Positions 33,753 to 41,848 of a stretch of 51,463 bases of DNA are shown in pieces; within the stretch, counting starts at the first letter, position 1, and every line of letters starts with the position of its first letter. Both the position numbers and the translations under genes were made by a program. The DNA comes from Pseudonocardia sp. KRD291 (GTDB taxonomy: Bacteria > Actinomycetota > Actinomycetes > Mycobacteriales > Pseudonocardiaceae). The notes below the pieces were generated by a model. It was not told the origin of the DNA and searched no databases. It saw only the letters and a list, made by a program, of their open reading frames with translations. The DNA lies in contig NZ_JADQDD010000010.1 of NCBI RefSeq assembly GCF_019263595.1, positions 1 to 51,463 of the forward strand, in the 5' to 3' direction.

Positions 33753-33854
33753 GGCTGCGCTTCCCTTCTCCGGGGTTGAACGAGTACAGAGTCTGGTGGG
33801 CTGTGACCGTCGGCACTGTCCGACTTCGCAACATCTTGTTGACCTTCCGACCGG

Positions 33855-33871
33855 TGTCCTGTTTTCGGACA
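33855..33871. promoter_or_regulatory. TGTCC-N7-GGACA dyad before the AcoR-like gene
   Basis: A perfect dyad TGTCC TGTTTTC GGACA is overlapped by a wider GTGTC (33854-33858) and GACAC (33878-33882) pair. It lies about 80 bases upstream of the regulator's GTG. The surrounding 33780-33870 is relatively AT-rich, as expected of a control region. Candidate operator of the AcoR-like protein. Confidence 0.4.
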
Positions 33872-33947
33872 GTTGTCGACACGGGCCTCAGCTTGGATCG
33901 AGGCAGCTAGAGTTGCGAGTGCCTTCGACAACGGTGAGGAGGCCACG

Positions 33948-35768
33948 GTGCGACCGAGTGATCAGAGCATTCGGCGCGGTGAGCGGGAGCGGATGATCGA
34001 CGGGTCCCTCGCGGTGGCCGACGATGACGCGCACCCGTTCCGGGACGAGATCGTCTCCTCGTGGCGGCGATGCAAGCTCGTCGGCGTGGCACCCACCGGC
34101 GAGGACGTCCCCTATCAGCCGGAGTTCGACCGGCCCAACCGGCTTCTGCGGGCCGCGGGACCGGTCATGGACCGGCTGGCCGAGCAGATGATCGGCGGTC
34201 CCGTGTCGATCCTGCTCGCCGACTGCGAGGCCCAGATCATCGACCGCCGGGCGGGTGGCCGCGAGCTGTCCCAGGCACTGGACAAGGCACTGGTCGCTCC
34301 GGGTTTCCACTACGCCGAGGAGTTCACCGGCACCAACGGGATCGGCAGCGCGCTCGAGGAGCGTCGACCCTTCGTCGTCTCCGGAGCCGAGCATTTTCGG
34401 GAGAACCTGCAGGAGTTCACCTGCATCGGCGCGCCGTTGCGGCACCCAATCAGCGGCTCGGTCGAGGGGGTTCTCGACGTCACCTGCCGCGTCGACGACA
34501 GCAACGAGCTTTTGAGGCCTCTCGTGCTGGCGGCGGTCCGGGAGATCGAGTCGCGGATGTACGCCGACGCGTCACGTCGGGAGCAGATGCTGCTGGAACA
34601 GTTCCTGCGGGCGAGCCGCCGGGCGGCAACGGCCGTGCTGACCCTGAACGAGGACGTCGTCATGGCGAACACTGCCGCGTCCGGTCTTCTGGACCATTCG
34701 GACCAGGCGATGCTGTGGGAGTGGGCTTGCCGGATGCTCGGGAGCCGGGACGAGTACGTCGGCGAGGTCCGACTGGCTCGCGATGTCGTCGTCGCGGCCC
34801 GGGCGACCCGGGTGGGTGATCCGGGTGCGATGGCTGGTGTCGTGGTCGAGATGCGCCCTCGGTCCGACGCCCCCGACCGGGTGGCTGTGGCTCGCCCGCG
34901 CGGGCGGCGGCGCGGCCGGACCGACGCGAGCGAGGCCATGGCAGGGCGCAGCGCCGCCGCCGGCCGGCTGCGCGACGACGTCGACTCCGTCCTCAGGCTG
35001 GACGTGCCCGTGCTCGTGTGCGGCGAGCCGGGCACCGGGAAGCTCTTCGTTGCGAAGCATGTGCACCGCAGACGAGACGCCCACGAGCCCCTCACCGTGC
35101 TCGACGCGGTGGCTTCTCAGGACGACCCTGCTGCGTGGATGGCCCGCCTGAACGTCAGCCTGGACGCCTCGGGGACGGTCGTGGTTCGTCATCTCGACGA
35201 GCTCGCACCCGAGCTTGCCACCCGCGTCGAGGCGGTCGTGGATTCCGTGCCCCGGGCTCGGGTGATCGCCACGGCGCGCGGGCGTGGCGGACGCGACGCG
35301 GTGAGCCGGGTTCTCGACCACTTTGCGCTGTCGCTCACCGTGCCGCCGTTGCGCTACCGCGGCGAGGACGTCGCTGACCTGTCTCCGCTCCTGCTGAACG
35401 CCTGCAGCACGCGTCGGCCGGTGCCCAGGCTGACGCCCTGTGCGCTGCGGACCCTGGTCGGCCTCGACTGGCCGGGAAACATCCGGGAGCTGGAGTCCGT
35501 CCTGTTCACCGCGGTGACGCGCTCACTCGGATCGGACATCTCGCAGCAGCACCTCCCACCCGAGTACCGGTCGGGAGGAAACCGCTCAGGGCCGTCATTG
35601 CTGCAACGTGCCGAGCGCGACATCGTGATGGAGGCGCTGGTCGAGACCCGTGGGAACAAGCTCGCCGCAGCCGCGCGGCTTGGCGTAGCGCGTTCCACTT
35701 TGTACCGGAAGATGCGCGTGCTCGGCATCGACGAGAACCATCTTCCCGCCCCGACAACCCCTCGTTAG
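33948..35768 (+). CDS. AcoR-like GAF/AAA/Fis-type transcriptional regulator
   Basis: A 606-residue regulator. An N-terminal GAF region (about 60-190, FHYAEEFTGTNGIGSALEE) probably senses a small molecule. A weak PAS-like middle is followed by a reduced AAA+ domain with Walker A GEPGTGKLFVAKHVH, no visible GAFTGA sigma-54 loop and WPGNIRELESVL. The C-terminus is a Fis-type HTH (GNKLAAAARLGVARSTLYRKM). Actinobacterial members act without sigma-54. AGGAGG six bases before the GTG decides the start. Divergent from the Baeyer-Villiger gene, which it probably controls. Confidence 0.87.
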   Translation: MRPSDQSIRRGERERMIDGSLAVADDDAHPFRDEIVSSWRRCKLVGVAPTGEDVPYQPEFDRPNRLLRAAGPVMDRLAEQMIGGPVSILLADCEAQIIDRRAGGRELSQALDKALVAPGFHYAEEFTGTNGIGSALEERRPFVVSGAEHFRENLQEFTCIGAPLRHPISGSVEGVLDVTCRVDDSNELLRPLVLAAVREIESRMYADASRREQMLLEQFLRASRRAATAVLTLNEDVVMANTAASGLLDHSDQAMLWEWACRMLGSRDEYVGEVRLARDVVVAARATRVGDPGAMAGVVVEMRPRSDAPDRVAVARPRGRRRGRTDASEAMAGRSAAAGRLRDDVDSVLRLDVPVLVCGEPGTGKLFVAKHVHRRRDAHEPLTVLDAVASQDDPAAWMARLNVSLDASGTVVVRHLDELAPELATRVEAVVDSVPRARVIATARGRGGRDAVSRVLDHFALSLTVPPLRYRGEDVADLSPLLLNACSTRRPVPRLTPCALRTLVGLDWPGNIRELESVLFTAVTRSLGSDISQQHLPPEYRSGGNRSGPSLLQRAERDIVMEALVETRGNKLAAAARLGVARSTLYRKMRVLGIDENHLPAPTTPR

Positions 35769-36313
35769 CGATGCCGAGGACTGGGCGGAGATCCGGCGGC
35801 ATCGGATCGCCTGGTAGGCGTCGGCCAGGGGTCCGCTGCGCGACAGCGCCAGCGTCGGTTTACCAGCCTGCCGCTCGCCGAGCGGGCGGGCATGTGCCTC
35901 GAGGATCAGGTCCATCAACGGGGACAAGGCCATGCCCGGCCGGTGAGGACCTCGGTGTTCCGGCCCGCGCGCAGTGCCGCGTCGTTACGCTCCAGCCCCG
36001 CCGCGAGCCGCTCGGGCAGCAGCGGCCCATGGCGCTCAACCGCCCACGTACCGGTCGATGGTGACAAGGCCGGTCCCGGCGAAGACGGCCAGGATCACCG
36101 CGGCGGTTTCCGCACCCCAGGCCCGCACCAGTGGCGAGTTCGACCAAGCCGCCGCCGCGTAGGGCCACGTCGATCGTGGTATGCCCCGTTCGTCGGGCCC
36201 GCCACGCGAGCACTCCAAAGATCAGTGCCGGCACCAGGCAGGCTGCCGGTCGCCAGGCTCTGCACGCCATTGTCGATCCCTCATTCTCTTTCGTATCGAT
36301 GTCGTGGGGGTGA
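35769..36313. other. Decayed intergenic region
   Basis: No complete gene is visible. On the minus strand GPLLPERLAAGLERNDAALRAG (split by poor context) reads like the end of some protein and is matched by a similar segment at 45.6 kb. A hydrophobic minus-strand stretch near 36200 (LVPALIFGVLAWRARRTG) may be another remnant. Confidence 0.4.
35944..36029. repeat. 86-nt dispersed repeat, copy 1
   Basis: This segment aligns without gaps to 45568-45653, at roughly 80% identity by eye, with the core CGCGCAGTGCCGCGTCGTT almost unchanged. On the minus strand both copies read as related peptides around ALERNDAALRA, so the repeat is probably the leftover of two related genes. Confidence 0.6.
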
Positions 36314-36925
36314 TCAGGGCACGCGGATCGCAGCGACGACCAGATTTGCCAGCTGTTCGGTGTGCGCGATCAGGTCGTGCTCCGGGAATGTGATCCAGTA
36401 GCCGAACATGCTGTCCAGCGCGGACTGAACGGTCACCGCCATAACGCGGTGGTCGAACACGCGCATCGCGCTGACCGCCTCGTACTTCTGTTCGAGGGTC
36501 CGGTAGAGCCCTTCGTTGTCAGCCATCGAGTAGCGGCGTCTGCCGTCCTTACGGCGCAGGTGCGTGACGATCTCGGTGCCCGCGACGAGGTCCTCGCGGT
36601 GCGCGAGGTCGTCACGGGCGACGGCCAGGATGTGCTCGCGCACAAACTCCAGAGGTGTGAGTTGTTCTAGCTGGGAGATTGCCCGTTCGGCAATGCTGGC
36701 GTAGACGCGGTCCACGCAGGCCTCCATCAACTCCTCCTTGCCGGAGAATTGGTAGGGGTTCACTCCCTTGGAGATCGCGGACATGTGCGCGATCGCGCCC
36801 AGCGAGGCGTTCCTGAAACCCATCCGGGCAACGGTCGTGACGGCCGCTTCGATGATCTGTCGTCGACAGGCCTGCTCAATGAACAACGGCGCACGTTGAC
36901 CGGGCGTTCTGCAATCTAACGACAC
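36314..36925 (-). CDS. TetR-family regulator
   Basis: A 203-residue regulator. N-terminal HTH: RRQIIEAAVTTVARMGFRNASL, then ISKGVNPYQFSGKEELMEACVD. The recognition helix region is TetR-like although SKGVNPYQF replaces the more usual KGxLYHHF. The C-terminal helices include FDHRVMAVTVQSALDSMFGYW. The start is uncertain: GTG 36925 is used because the frame upstream is not family-like; GTG or ATG further up are possible. No direct neighbour indicates its target. Confidence 0.78.
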   Translation of the reverse strand: MSLDCRTPGQRAPLFIEQACRRQIIEAAVTTVARMGFRNASLGAIAHMSAISKGVNPYQFSGKEELMEACVDRVYASIAERAISQLEQLTPLEFVREHILAVARDDLAHREDLVAGTEIVTHLRRKDGRRRYSMADNEGLYRTLEQKYEAVSAMRVFDHRVMAVTVQSALDSMFGYWITFPEHDLIAHTEQLANLVVAAIRVP

Positions 36926-37075
36926 AGCTAGACAACCAGTCGAACGTCCAGAATGTGCAAGACGTGCGTCGGGTTGCCGCAGTTGCTCCTGGGTATATGC
37001 CGCGATGAACGACGCCCGAGCCAACCCGCGGCAGCCACGTGATGAAGTGGGTTGTCACGTGGTTGCTAGGGCTGC

Positions 37076-37323
37076 GACGGCAACGGCTGCTCGGTCCACC
37101 CCCGGGTAATCGGCCGCCGTGTCGAGCTGGCTGCGGACCTCGAGCAGCTCGTGGTCACCGGCGATAGTGTCGAGGTCGCCCGCCATCGCGGCAGCTGGGC
37201 TCGCCACCAGAGCGTCACTGACCCCGCTGCATGCCGCGGCGTCGACGCGCTTGCGCTCGGCGCACCGCGCCCAGGCCCGTCGCGGGACGGACGCAGCGGT
37301 CGAGCACCGCGATCTGGCCGACT
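37076..37323 (+). pseudogene. IS21-family IstA, C-terminal fragment
   Basis: From 37080 the plus strand reads CSVHPRVIGRRVELAADL, then VTGDSVEVARHRGSWARHQSVTDP, which matches the beta-rich C-terminus of IS21-type IstA. A frame change follows and a tail VEHRDLAD ends at TAG 37323. The catalytic domain is absent. Bases 36926-37075 hold nothing I can recognise. Confidence 0.75.
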
Positions 37324-37440
37324 AAGATCGAATCTTCGGCCTCGGCGCGGCCTCGGCGCGGCCTCGGCTGAGGGCGTTGCGGCGAGTGTCTCATTGCGAC
37401 AGCGAAGACCACCGACGGCGCCGGCCTCGCTGGTCGCACC

Positions 37441-37764
37441 GTCACCTCCGAACTGGCCTATCTGACCTGGGCCATGAAGGTGCCCTCGTTGGCCGGGGCA
37501 GTTGGGCTCCTGGCCGAACGCGCCCGGACCGAGGGCTGGACGCACGATGAGTTCCTGGCCGCTTGCCTACAGCGCGAGGTCGCCGTCCGCGAAGCACACG
37601 GCGGGGAGGGCCGCATCCGCGCCGCCCGATTCCCGGCACGCACGTCCCTTGAAGACTTCGGCTACGACGACCAGCGCTCCCTGAAGCGCGAGACGATCTC
37701 GAATCTCGGGAGGCGTGGACTTCATCACCCGAAAGACAACGTCGTGTTCCTCGGCCCACCCGGG
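37441..37764 (+). pseudogene. IS21-family IstB, N-terminal fragment
   Basis: The plus strand encodes SELAYLTWAMKVPSLAGAV, WTHDEFLAACLQREVAVREAHGG and RIRAARFPARTSLEDFGYDD, the N-terminus of an IstB helper ATPase. Similarity stops inside the Walker A motif (VVFLGPPG) at about 37764 and the frame continues into unrelated sequence to 37887. Order istA-istB is normal, so this is the scar of one IS21 element. No gene is seen in 37765-37960. Confidence 0.85.
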
Positions 37765-37960
37765 GCGGCAGGACCGTTGTCCTGGGTGCGAGATCCCGCC
37801 GGGGAACGGCAGGGTCGCGCAGTAGTTGACGCGCCTGCTCTGGCCGACCCCGCCGGCTCGCGACCGCACGACTGGATCCCGGGCTGATCCTTGCCCGCGA
37901 CCGCCGACCTGATGAAGCCGCGCAGCTCGGCGTACTTGACGTCGATCCGGACGTCGGGCC

Positions 37961-38833
37961 TCAGCCCGTCGTGGTACCGAAGGCGACGCCCATGCCTGTG
38001 ATCCAGGGCTCGACGGGCTCGTAGGACGTGAACGACGCCGGAGGGCAACCCGCAGCAGCCCACGCCGCCGCCCAAGTACGGATTTCATTGGCCCCGCCGC
38101 CGCGCCTGTCGAGATCCTCCTGCTGCAGCGACCCGAGAGCCTGTCGGTCCCCGCGCTCCATACCGGTCAGAAGGGCGCGATCCCACTCCGGATCGATGTA
38201 CCGGGGAGCTGTCCGGATCGCTTCGGCTCGCTCGTCCGGTCCGAGTCGCTGCACGCCCGGCTCTGGGGCAGGGAAGGGCGGGTTGTGGCTGAGCCCTCCG
38301 GTACCGACGAACGCGATCCGACCCGGTTCGGCTGCGAGGACCTCACCGATCCGCTGGCCGACCGCGGCCGAACGAGACATGGGGAATAGCGGGAATCCAA
38401 TGGCGTTCACGATGATCGGCACGAGGGGGACAGCGGCGGGTTCCTCGAAGAGGTCCAGCAGGGACAGCCCCATGCCGTGGTCGATGGTCACGTCCTCCCC
38501 GACAGCCAGATCGACGTCGCGGGTGACGAGTTCGGCGTAGAGCGTCCGGGCAGCAGGACTGACGGTCAGCTCGAACTCGGGGATGTCGAACTCCTCGAGC
38601 GTGCGCCCGGACAGCACACCGGTGAACGGGGGCCGGATCCGGTTCAGCAGGTTCATGTGGTCCGGGGCGAACATCACCACCACGTCCGGGGCGAAGTCGG
38701 CCAGGAACCGGCGGGCTTCCTCGGTCGCGGCCAGGTGACGTTTCCCGGCCTCACGCCGGTCGGGCAGGGTCATAAGCGGACTGTGAGAGAGGCATACGAA
38801 TGCCCGCCGGCCGCGTGTTCGGTCACCGTTCAC
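37961..38833 (-). CDS. Class III extradiol dioxygenase, MhpB/LigB type
   Basis: A 290-residue LigB-fold ring-cleavage enzyme close to 2,3-dihydroxyphenylpropionate 1,2-dioxygenase. Iron and catalytic residues are visible in VCLSHSPLM, MFAPDHMNLLNR, TIDHGMGLSLL and GTGGLSHNPPFP; the C-terminus (EIRTWAAAWAAAG, EPWITGMGVAFG) is typical of MhpB. It would open a catechol-type ring next to a hydroxyl. GTG start with AGGAG six bases upstream. Last gene of the dioxygenase operon, 24 bases after the aldolase gene. Substrate cannot be read from sequence. Confidence 0.87.
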   Translation of the reverse strand: MNGDRTRGRRAFVCLSHSPLMTLPDRREAGKRHLAATEEARRFLADFAPDVVVMFAPDHMNLLNRIRPPFTGVLSGRTLEEFDIPEFELTVSPAARTLYAELVTRDVDLAVGEDVTIDHGMGLSLLDLFEEPAAVPLVPIIVNAIGFPLFPMSRSAAVGQRIGEVLAAEPGRIAFVGTGGLSHNPPFPAPEPGVQRLGPDERAEAIRTAPRYIDPEWDRALLTGMERGDRQALGSLQQEDLDRRGGGANEIRTWAAAWAAAGCPPASFTSYEPVEPWITGMGVAFGTTTG

Positions 38834-38857
38834 TGGGTTCTCCTCAATCGGGTCGCC

Positions 38858-39868
38858 TCATGCGCCATCGGAGGCGACCGGAAGTGTCCCCGCGGGCTGC
38901 GCGTACCGCGCGTGGAGCGCGGCGAGCTTCGTGCCCGATGCGCGGGCGCCCGCGGCATAGGGCTCCGGACAGCCGATGTAAGGGGGCCGGCACGGGCCGG
39001 CGTCGATGTAGCCGGCCGCGTTGATCCGAATCTTCTCGAGCTGGATGTTGTAGCGGGAGAAGAGCGCGAACGAGCCCTCCGGGAAGAAGCCGGCCGACGC
39101 CGCTCCGAGCTCCGCGACCAGCGCGTCCGCTCCTCCCAGGTCGCCGGTGAGGATCCTCCTGGCCAGCTCGACCTGTGGTCGGGGCCCGCACGAGGCGGCG
39201 CCGCTCCAGCAGGCGAGCACGTCGCCCGGGCCGAGCCGGTGTGCGGCGAGCCAATCCCGGTCCACAGGCAGGAGCCGCATCCGGCCGTCAACCGCAGCGA
39301 GGTCGTCGGCGAAGGTGGGCCCGAACACGGGGTACTTCGCCGCTACGACCTGTGGGATCTCGGCGAGGCGGGCGTATGCGGCGGTGGTGATCTTGCCCTT
39401 GAACGCTTCCGGGTTGTCGTAGACGACCAGGGCCAGATCGGGTACGGCTTCGGCCACCGCGCGGTAGTAGGCGACCAGGTCGTCGTCGTCGACCTGACAC
39501 CACATCGGTCGGCCCAGCAGCAGTCCGTTCACCCCGATGTCGCGCAGCGCCTTCGCCCGGGCGATTGTGTCCCGGGTGTTCAGCGTGGTGGCGCCGACGA
39601 ACACAGGTACCCGGCCGGCGACCGCGGAGACCACGACGTCGGTGAAGTCGCGCAGCTCCGTCCAGGTGAGGGTGGCGCACTCTCCGAACGTGCCTGTGGT
39701 CAACACGGCGTCCGCCCCGTCCGCGACGAGGGCGCGGGCGGCGCGTTCGGTCTCGGGCCGGTCGAGGGTGTCCTCGAGGGCTGGGTCGTCCGATCCCGGC
39801 ACGGCCGGAGTCGGCATGATCGCGTAGAGCCCTCGCACATCGACGGCGTCGAGCTGCGGTCCGCTCAT
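38858..39868 (-). CDS. Hydratase-aldolase, NahE/PhdG-like (DHDPS superfamily)
   Basis: A 336-residue class I aldolase. Signature segments of trans-o-hydroxybenzylidenepyruvate hydratase-aldolases are clear: GLYAIMPTPA, GTFGECATLTW, ATTLNTRDTIARAKALRD, LLGRPMWCQ, VVYDNPEAFKGKIT and the Schiff-base Lys in VVAAKYP. These enzymes hydrate and cleave benzylidenepyruvates to an aromatic aldehyde and pyruvate in polycyclic aromatic degradation. The ATG overlaps the cupin stop (ATGA). Its presence suggests the pathway substrate carries a fused or arylalkenyl side, not a simple phenylpropionate. Confidence 0.88.
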   Translation of the reverse strand: MSGPQLDAVDVRGLYAIMPTPAVPGSDDPALEDTLDRPETERAARALVADGADAVLTTGTFGECATLTWTELRDFTDVVVSAVAGRVPVFVGATTLNTRDTIARAKALRDIGVNGLLLGRPMWCQVDDDDLVAYYRAVAEAVPDLALVVYDNPEAFKGKITTAAYARLAEIPQVVAAKYPVFGPTFADDLAAVDGRMRLLPVDRDWLAAHRLGPGDVLACWSGAASCGPRPQVELARRILTGDLGGADALVAELGAASAGFFPEGSFALFSRYNIQLEKIRINAAGYIDAGPCRPPYIGCPEPYAAGARASGTKLAALHARYAQPAGTLPVASDGA

Positions 39869-40359
39869 CGGTCCAGGCCCTTCTCCTGCAGTTCGGCCCA
39901 GCTCAGCAGTCCGACGGACTCGCGGAAGTTGAGCCCCAACGACTCGAGGATCTTCGAGTTCTCCACGATCAACATGCGCGCGGGCGCGGTCTCGCTCCCG
40001 TTGTAGTGCCGGTGCCACATCATCGGCGGGACGCAGATGAAGTCGCCCTGCTTCCATGGGTGCCGTCCGGCTCCGATCTCGCTGTAGCCGCTGCCGGACA
40101 ACACCACGTGGACGGCCTCGTGGTGGTGGCGCTGCATGTCGGAGGTGCTACCAGGCTCGAACTCCTGTACGAACAGCTCGAACGTCTTCATGCCGGTACC
40201 GATGACCGGGGCCAGGTGGGCGGGATTGTGGGCCGACTCGAACCACAGGAGGCCGTCCTCGTGCACGATGAGGTCCTCGCGATCGGGTGGTCGCGGCAGC
40301 GGGGTGCGCTGCGCCGCGATCTCCGCGCGCAGGGCGGCCAGCTCCTCGGTGGTGGCCAT
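39865..40359 (-). CDS. Single-domain cupin protein
   Basis: A 164-residue protein with one cupin barrel. Motif 1 is MQRHHHEAVHVVLSGSGYSEIG (metal-binding His cluster and Glu), motif 2 is WKQGDFICVPPMMWHRHYN (final His ligand). A helical N-terminus precedes it. It could be an oxygenase subunit, an isomerase or a binding protein; ring-cleaving gentisate or 1-hydroxy-2-naphthoate dioxygenases are two-domain and about twice as long, so it is not a standard one. ATGA overlap with the aldolase suggests a tight functional link. Confidence 0.75.
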   Translation of the reverse strand: MATTEELAALRAEIAAQRTPLPRPPDREDLIVHEDGLLWFESAHNPAHLAPVIGTGMKTFELFVQEFEPGSTSDMQRHHHEAVHVVLSGSGYSEIGAGRHPWKQGDFICVPPMMWHRHYNGSETAPARMLIVENSKILESLGLNFRESVGLLSWAELQEKGLDR

Positions 40360-40417
40360 GGGTCATTCCTCTCCTCGGATCGTTGTTCTGGTCGGACGAG
40401 GCGGGCCGGAGTTCGGC

Positions 40418-41269
40418 CTACGGCACCGTCGCCGTCGCGGAGGGCGACCTGTCGGACAGGTCATAGCCACCTGCGATCGCGGACAGCCCGCGTGCGCGCA
40501 GGCCGCCGTCACTGCTGAGAATCTCCCCGGTGATCGCGGGGGAGTTCTCACGGGACGCGAGCAGGACGTAGACCCCGGTGTGGTCCGCGGCGGTGGGTGC
40601 GATGTCGAGCGGCTTCGTGGCACGGATCTGCTGCGCCGCTGCCTCGGGATCGGTGAACAGGCCGGTCCCGTCCTGGTCAAGGGCAGCCGGGCCGCGCAGA
40701 GCGGTCACAGTGCCTGCGGGCGCGACGCCGTTCACCCGAATCACGGGCGCGAGCTCGTGCGCGAGCTGCCTCACCAGCCCGGTCACTGCGTGCTTCGACG
40801 CTGTGTAGAGGGGCCCCCCGCCGCCGGGGTAGAGGCCTGCATTGGACACCGTGAAGATCATGGTGCCGCGCCGGGCCGCCAGCTCGCCCACGGCCGACTT
40901 CGCCGCCAGCAGATACCCCTTGACGTTGACCGCGAAAACCTCGTCGAACGCCGCGGAGAGACGGTCGACCGGGAGATCCACGAGCGGGACGAAACCGTCG
41001 TGGATACCGACGTTGGCGACAAGTACGTCCAGCCGACCGAACTCGCTGACGGCGGTCCGGACGGCGCGGTCGTTGTCCGCGGCGACGGTCACATCACCTT
41101 GCACCACCCGGATCCGTTCGGCGGCGTCGCCCCACTCGATCGCGTCGATCGGCGTGCGCTCCAGCACGACGACCTGCGCTCCCTCGTGCAGGAAGCGCTC
41201 TATCACTGCGTACCCGATGCCGGAGCCGCCGCCGGTGACCAGCGCTACCCGGTTGTCCAACCACCCCAA
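40418..41269 (-). CDS. cis-Dihydrodiol dehydrogenase (SDR, BphB-like)
   Basis: A 283-residue short-chain dehydrogenase. NAD-binding TGGGSGIG (12-19), VANVG (84-88) and the catalytic triad Ser142, Tyr155, Lys159 (YTASK) are intact; SNAGLYPGGGGPLYTASKHA and RVNGVAPAGT match biphenyl/phenylpropionate dihydrodiol dehydrogenases. It would rearomatise the diol made by the dioxygenase to a catechol. The start is TTG at 41269 with GGAGGG just upstream. Located 24 bases after the beta subunit gene. Confidence 0.88.
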   Translation of the reverse strand: MGWLDNRVALVTGGGSGIGYAVIERFLHEGAQVVVLERTPIDAIEWGDAAERIRVVQGDVTVAADNDRAVRTAVSEFGRLDVLVANVGIHDGFVPLVDLPVDRLSAAFDEVFAVNVKGYLLAAKSAVGELAARRGTMIFTVSNAGLYPGGGGPLYTASKHAVTGLVRQLAHELAPVIRVNGVAPAGTVTALRGPAALDQDGTGLFTDPEAAAQQIRATKPLDIAPTAADHTGVYVLLASRENSPAITGEILSSDGGLRARGLSAIAGGYDLSDRSPSATATVP

Positions 41270-41293
41270 ATGCCCTCCCTCCCTCGCCGTCGT

Positions 41294-41821
41294 TCAGTAG
41301 AGAGTGCTCAAGTTGAGTGTCCCGAGCACCGTCTGATCCAGGACAACCTCCCGGCGCGCGAGCTTCCACGCCCCGTCGGCCCTGCGCAGGACGTCGGATC
41401 GCAGCCCGGTGAGCACGTCGTTCGCCGTGCTGCCGCCCCGGCTGCGTGTGAACAGCAGATTGCTGCGCACCGCCACCTCTGCCGGTGCGTCCCCTGCCCG
41501 CACGACGACGTTTGTGACGAAGTGCCGCGTCCGGGAGGGTGGGTCCTCCGCCCAGGCCGACCGGGTGCCGAGCCGCGCGGCGCGCACGCTCAGCGAGGCC
41601 AGGTCCTCGTCGATGTAGACGGCGTCCGGGTCGACGCTGTGTCCGTCCTTGCGCTCTCGGGTCAGGCGGACCGGCATCCGGTACCGGATGTCCTCGGTGA
41701 GTACCGACAGCCAGCCGGTGAAGTCGGGCGCATCCAGCAGCGCGGCCTCCTCGAACAGGAACTGGCTGATCTCCCAGTGCAGCTCGAAGCCGGTCAGCTC
41801 GGTGGTGCCCTCGATGGTCAT
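41294..41821 (-). CDS. Ring-hydroxylating dioxygenase beta subunit
   Basis: A 175-residue NTF2-like protein. EISQFLFEEAALLDAPDFTGWL, DIRYRMPVRLTRER, TRHFVTNVVV and ARREVVLDQTVLG are the standard beta-subunit segments. It packs with the alpha subunit as a structural partner in an alpha3-beta3 complex. ATG with GAGG four bases upstream, 27 bases after the alpha gene. Length is normal. Confidence 0.92.
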   Translation of the reverse strand: MTIEGTTELTGFELHWEISQFLFEEAALLDAPDFTGWLSVLTEDIRYRMPVRLTRERKDGHSVDPDAVYIDEDLASLSVRAARLGTRSAWAEDPPSRTRHFVTNVVVRAGDAPAEVAVRSNLLFTRSRGGSTANDVLTGLRSDVLRRADGAWKLARREVVLDQTVLGTLNLSTLY

Positions 41822-41848
41822 CGGTCCTCGATTCCGTTGCCGCGCAAG

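Noticed and set aside
37725-38075. Minus-strand frame reading RPDVRIDVKYAELRGFIRS
   Set aside because: It overlaps the 3' end of the extradiol gene in another frame and continues into IS21 debris; too short and unsupported to call a gene.
38477-40006. Plus-strand open frame of 509 codons
   Set aside because: Antisense to extradiol dioxygenase, aldolase and cupin genes; no family motif and biased composition.
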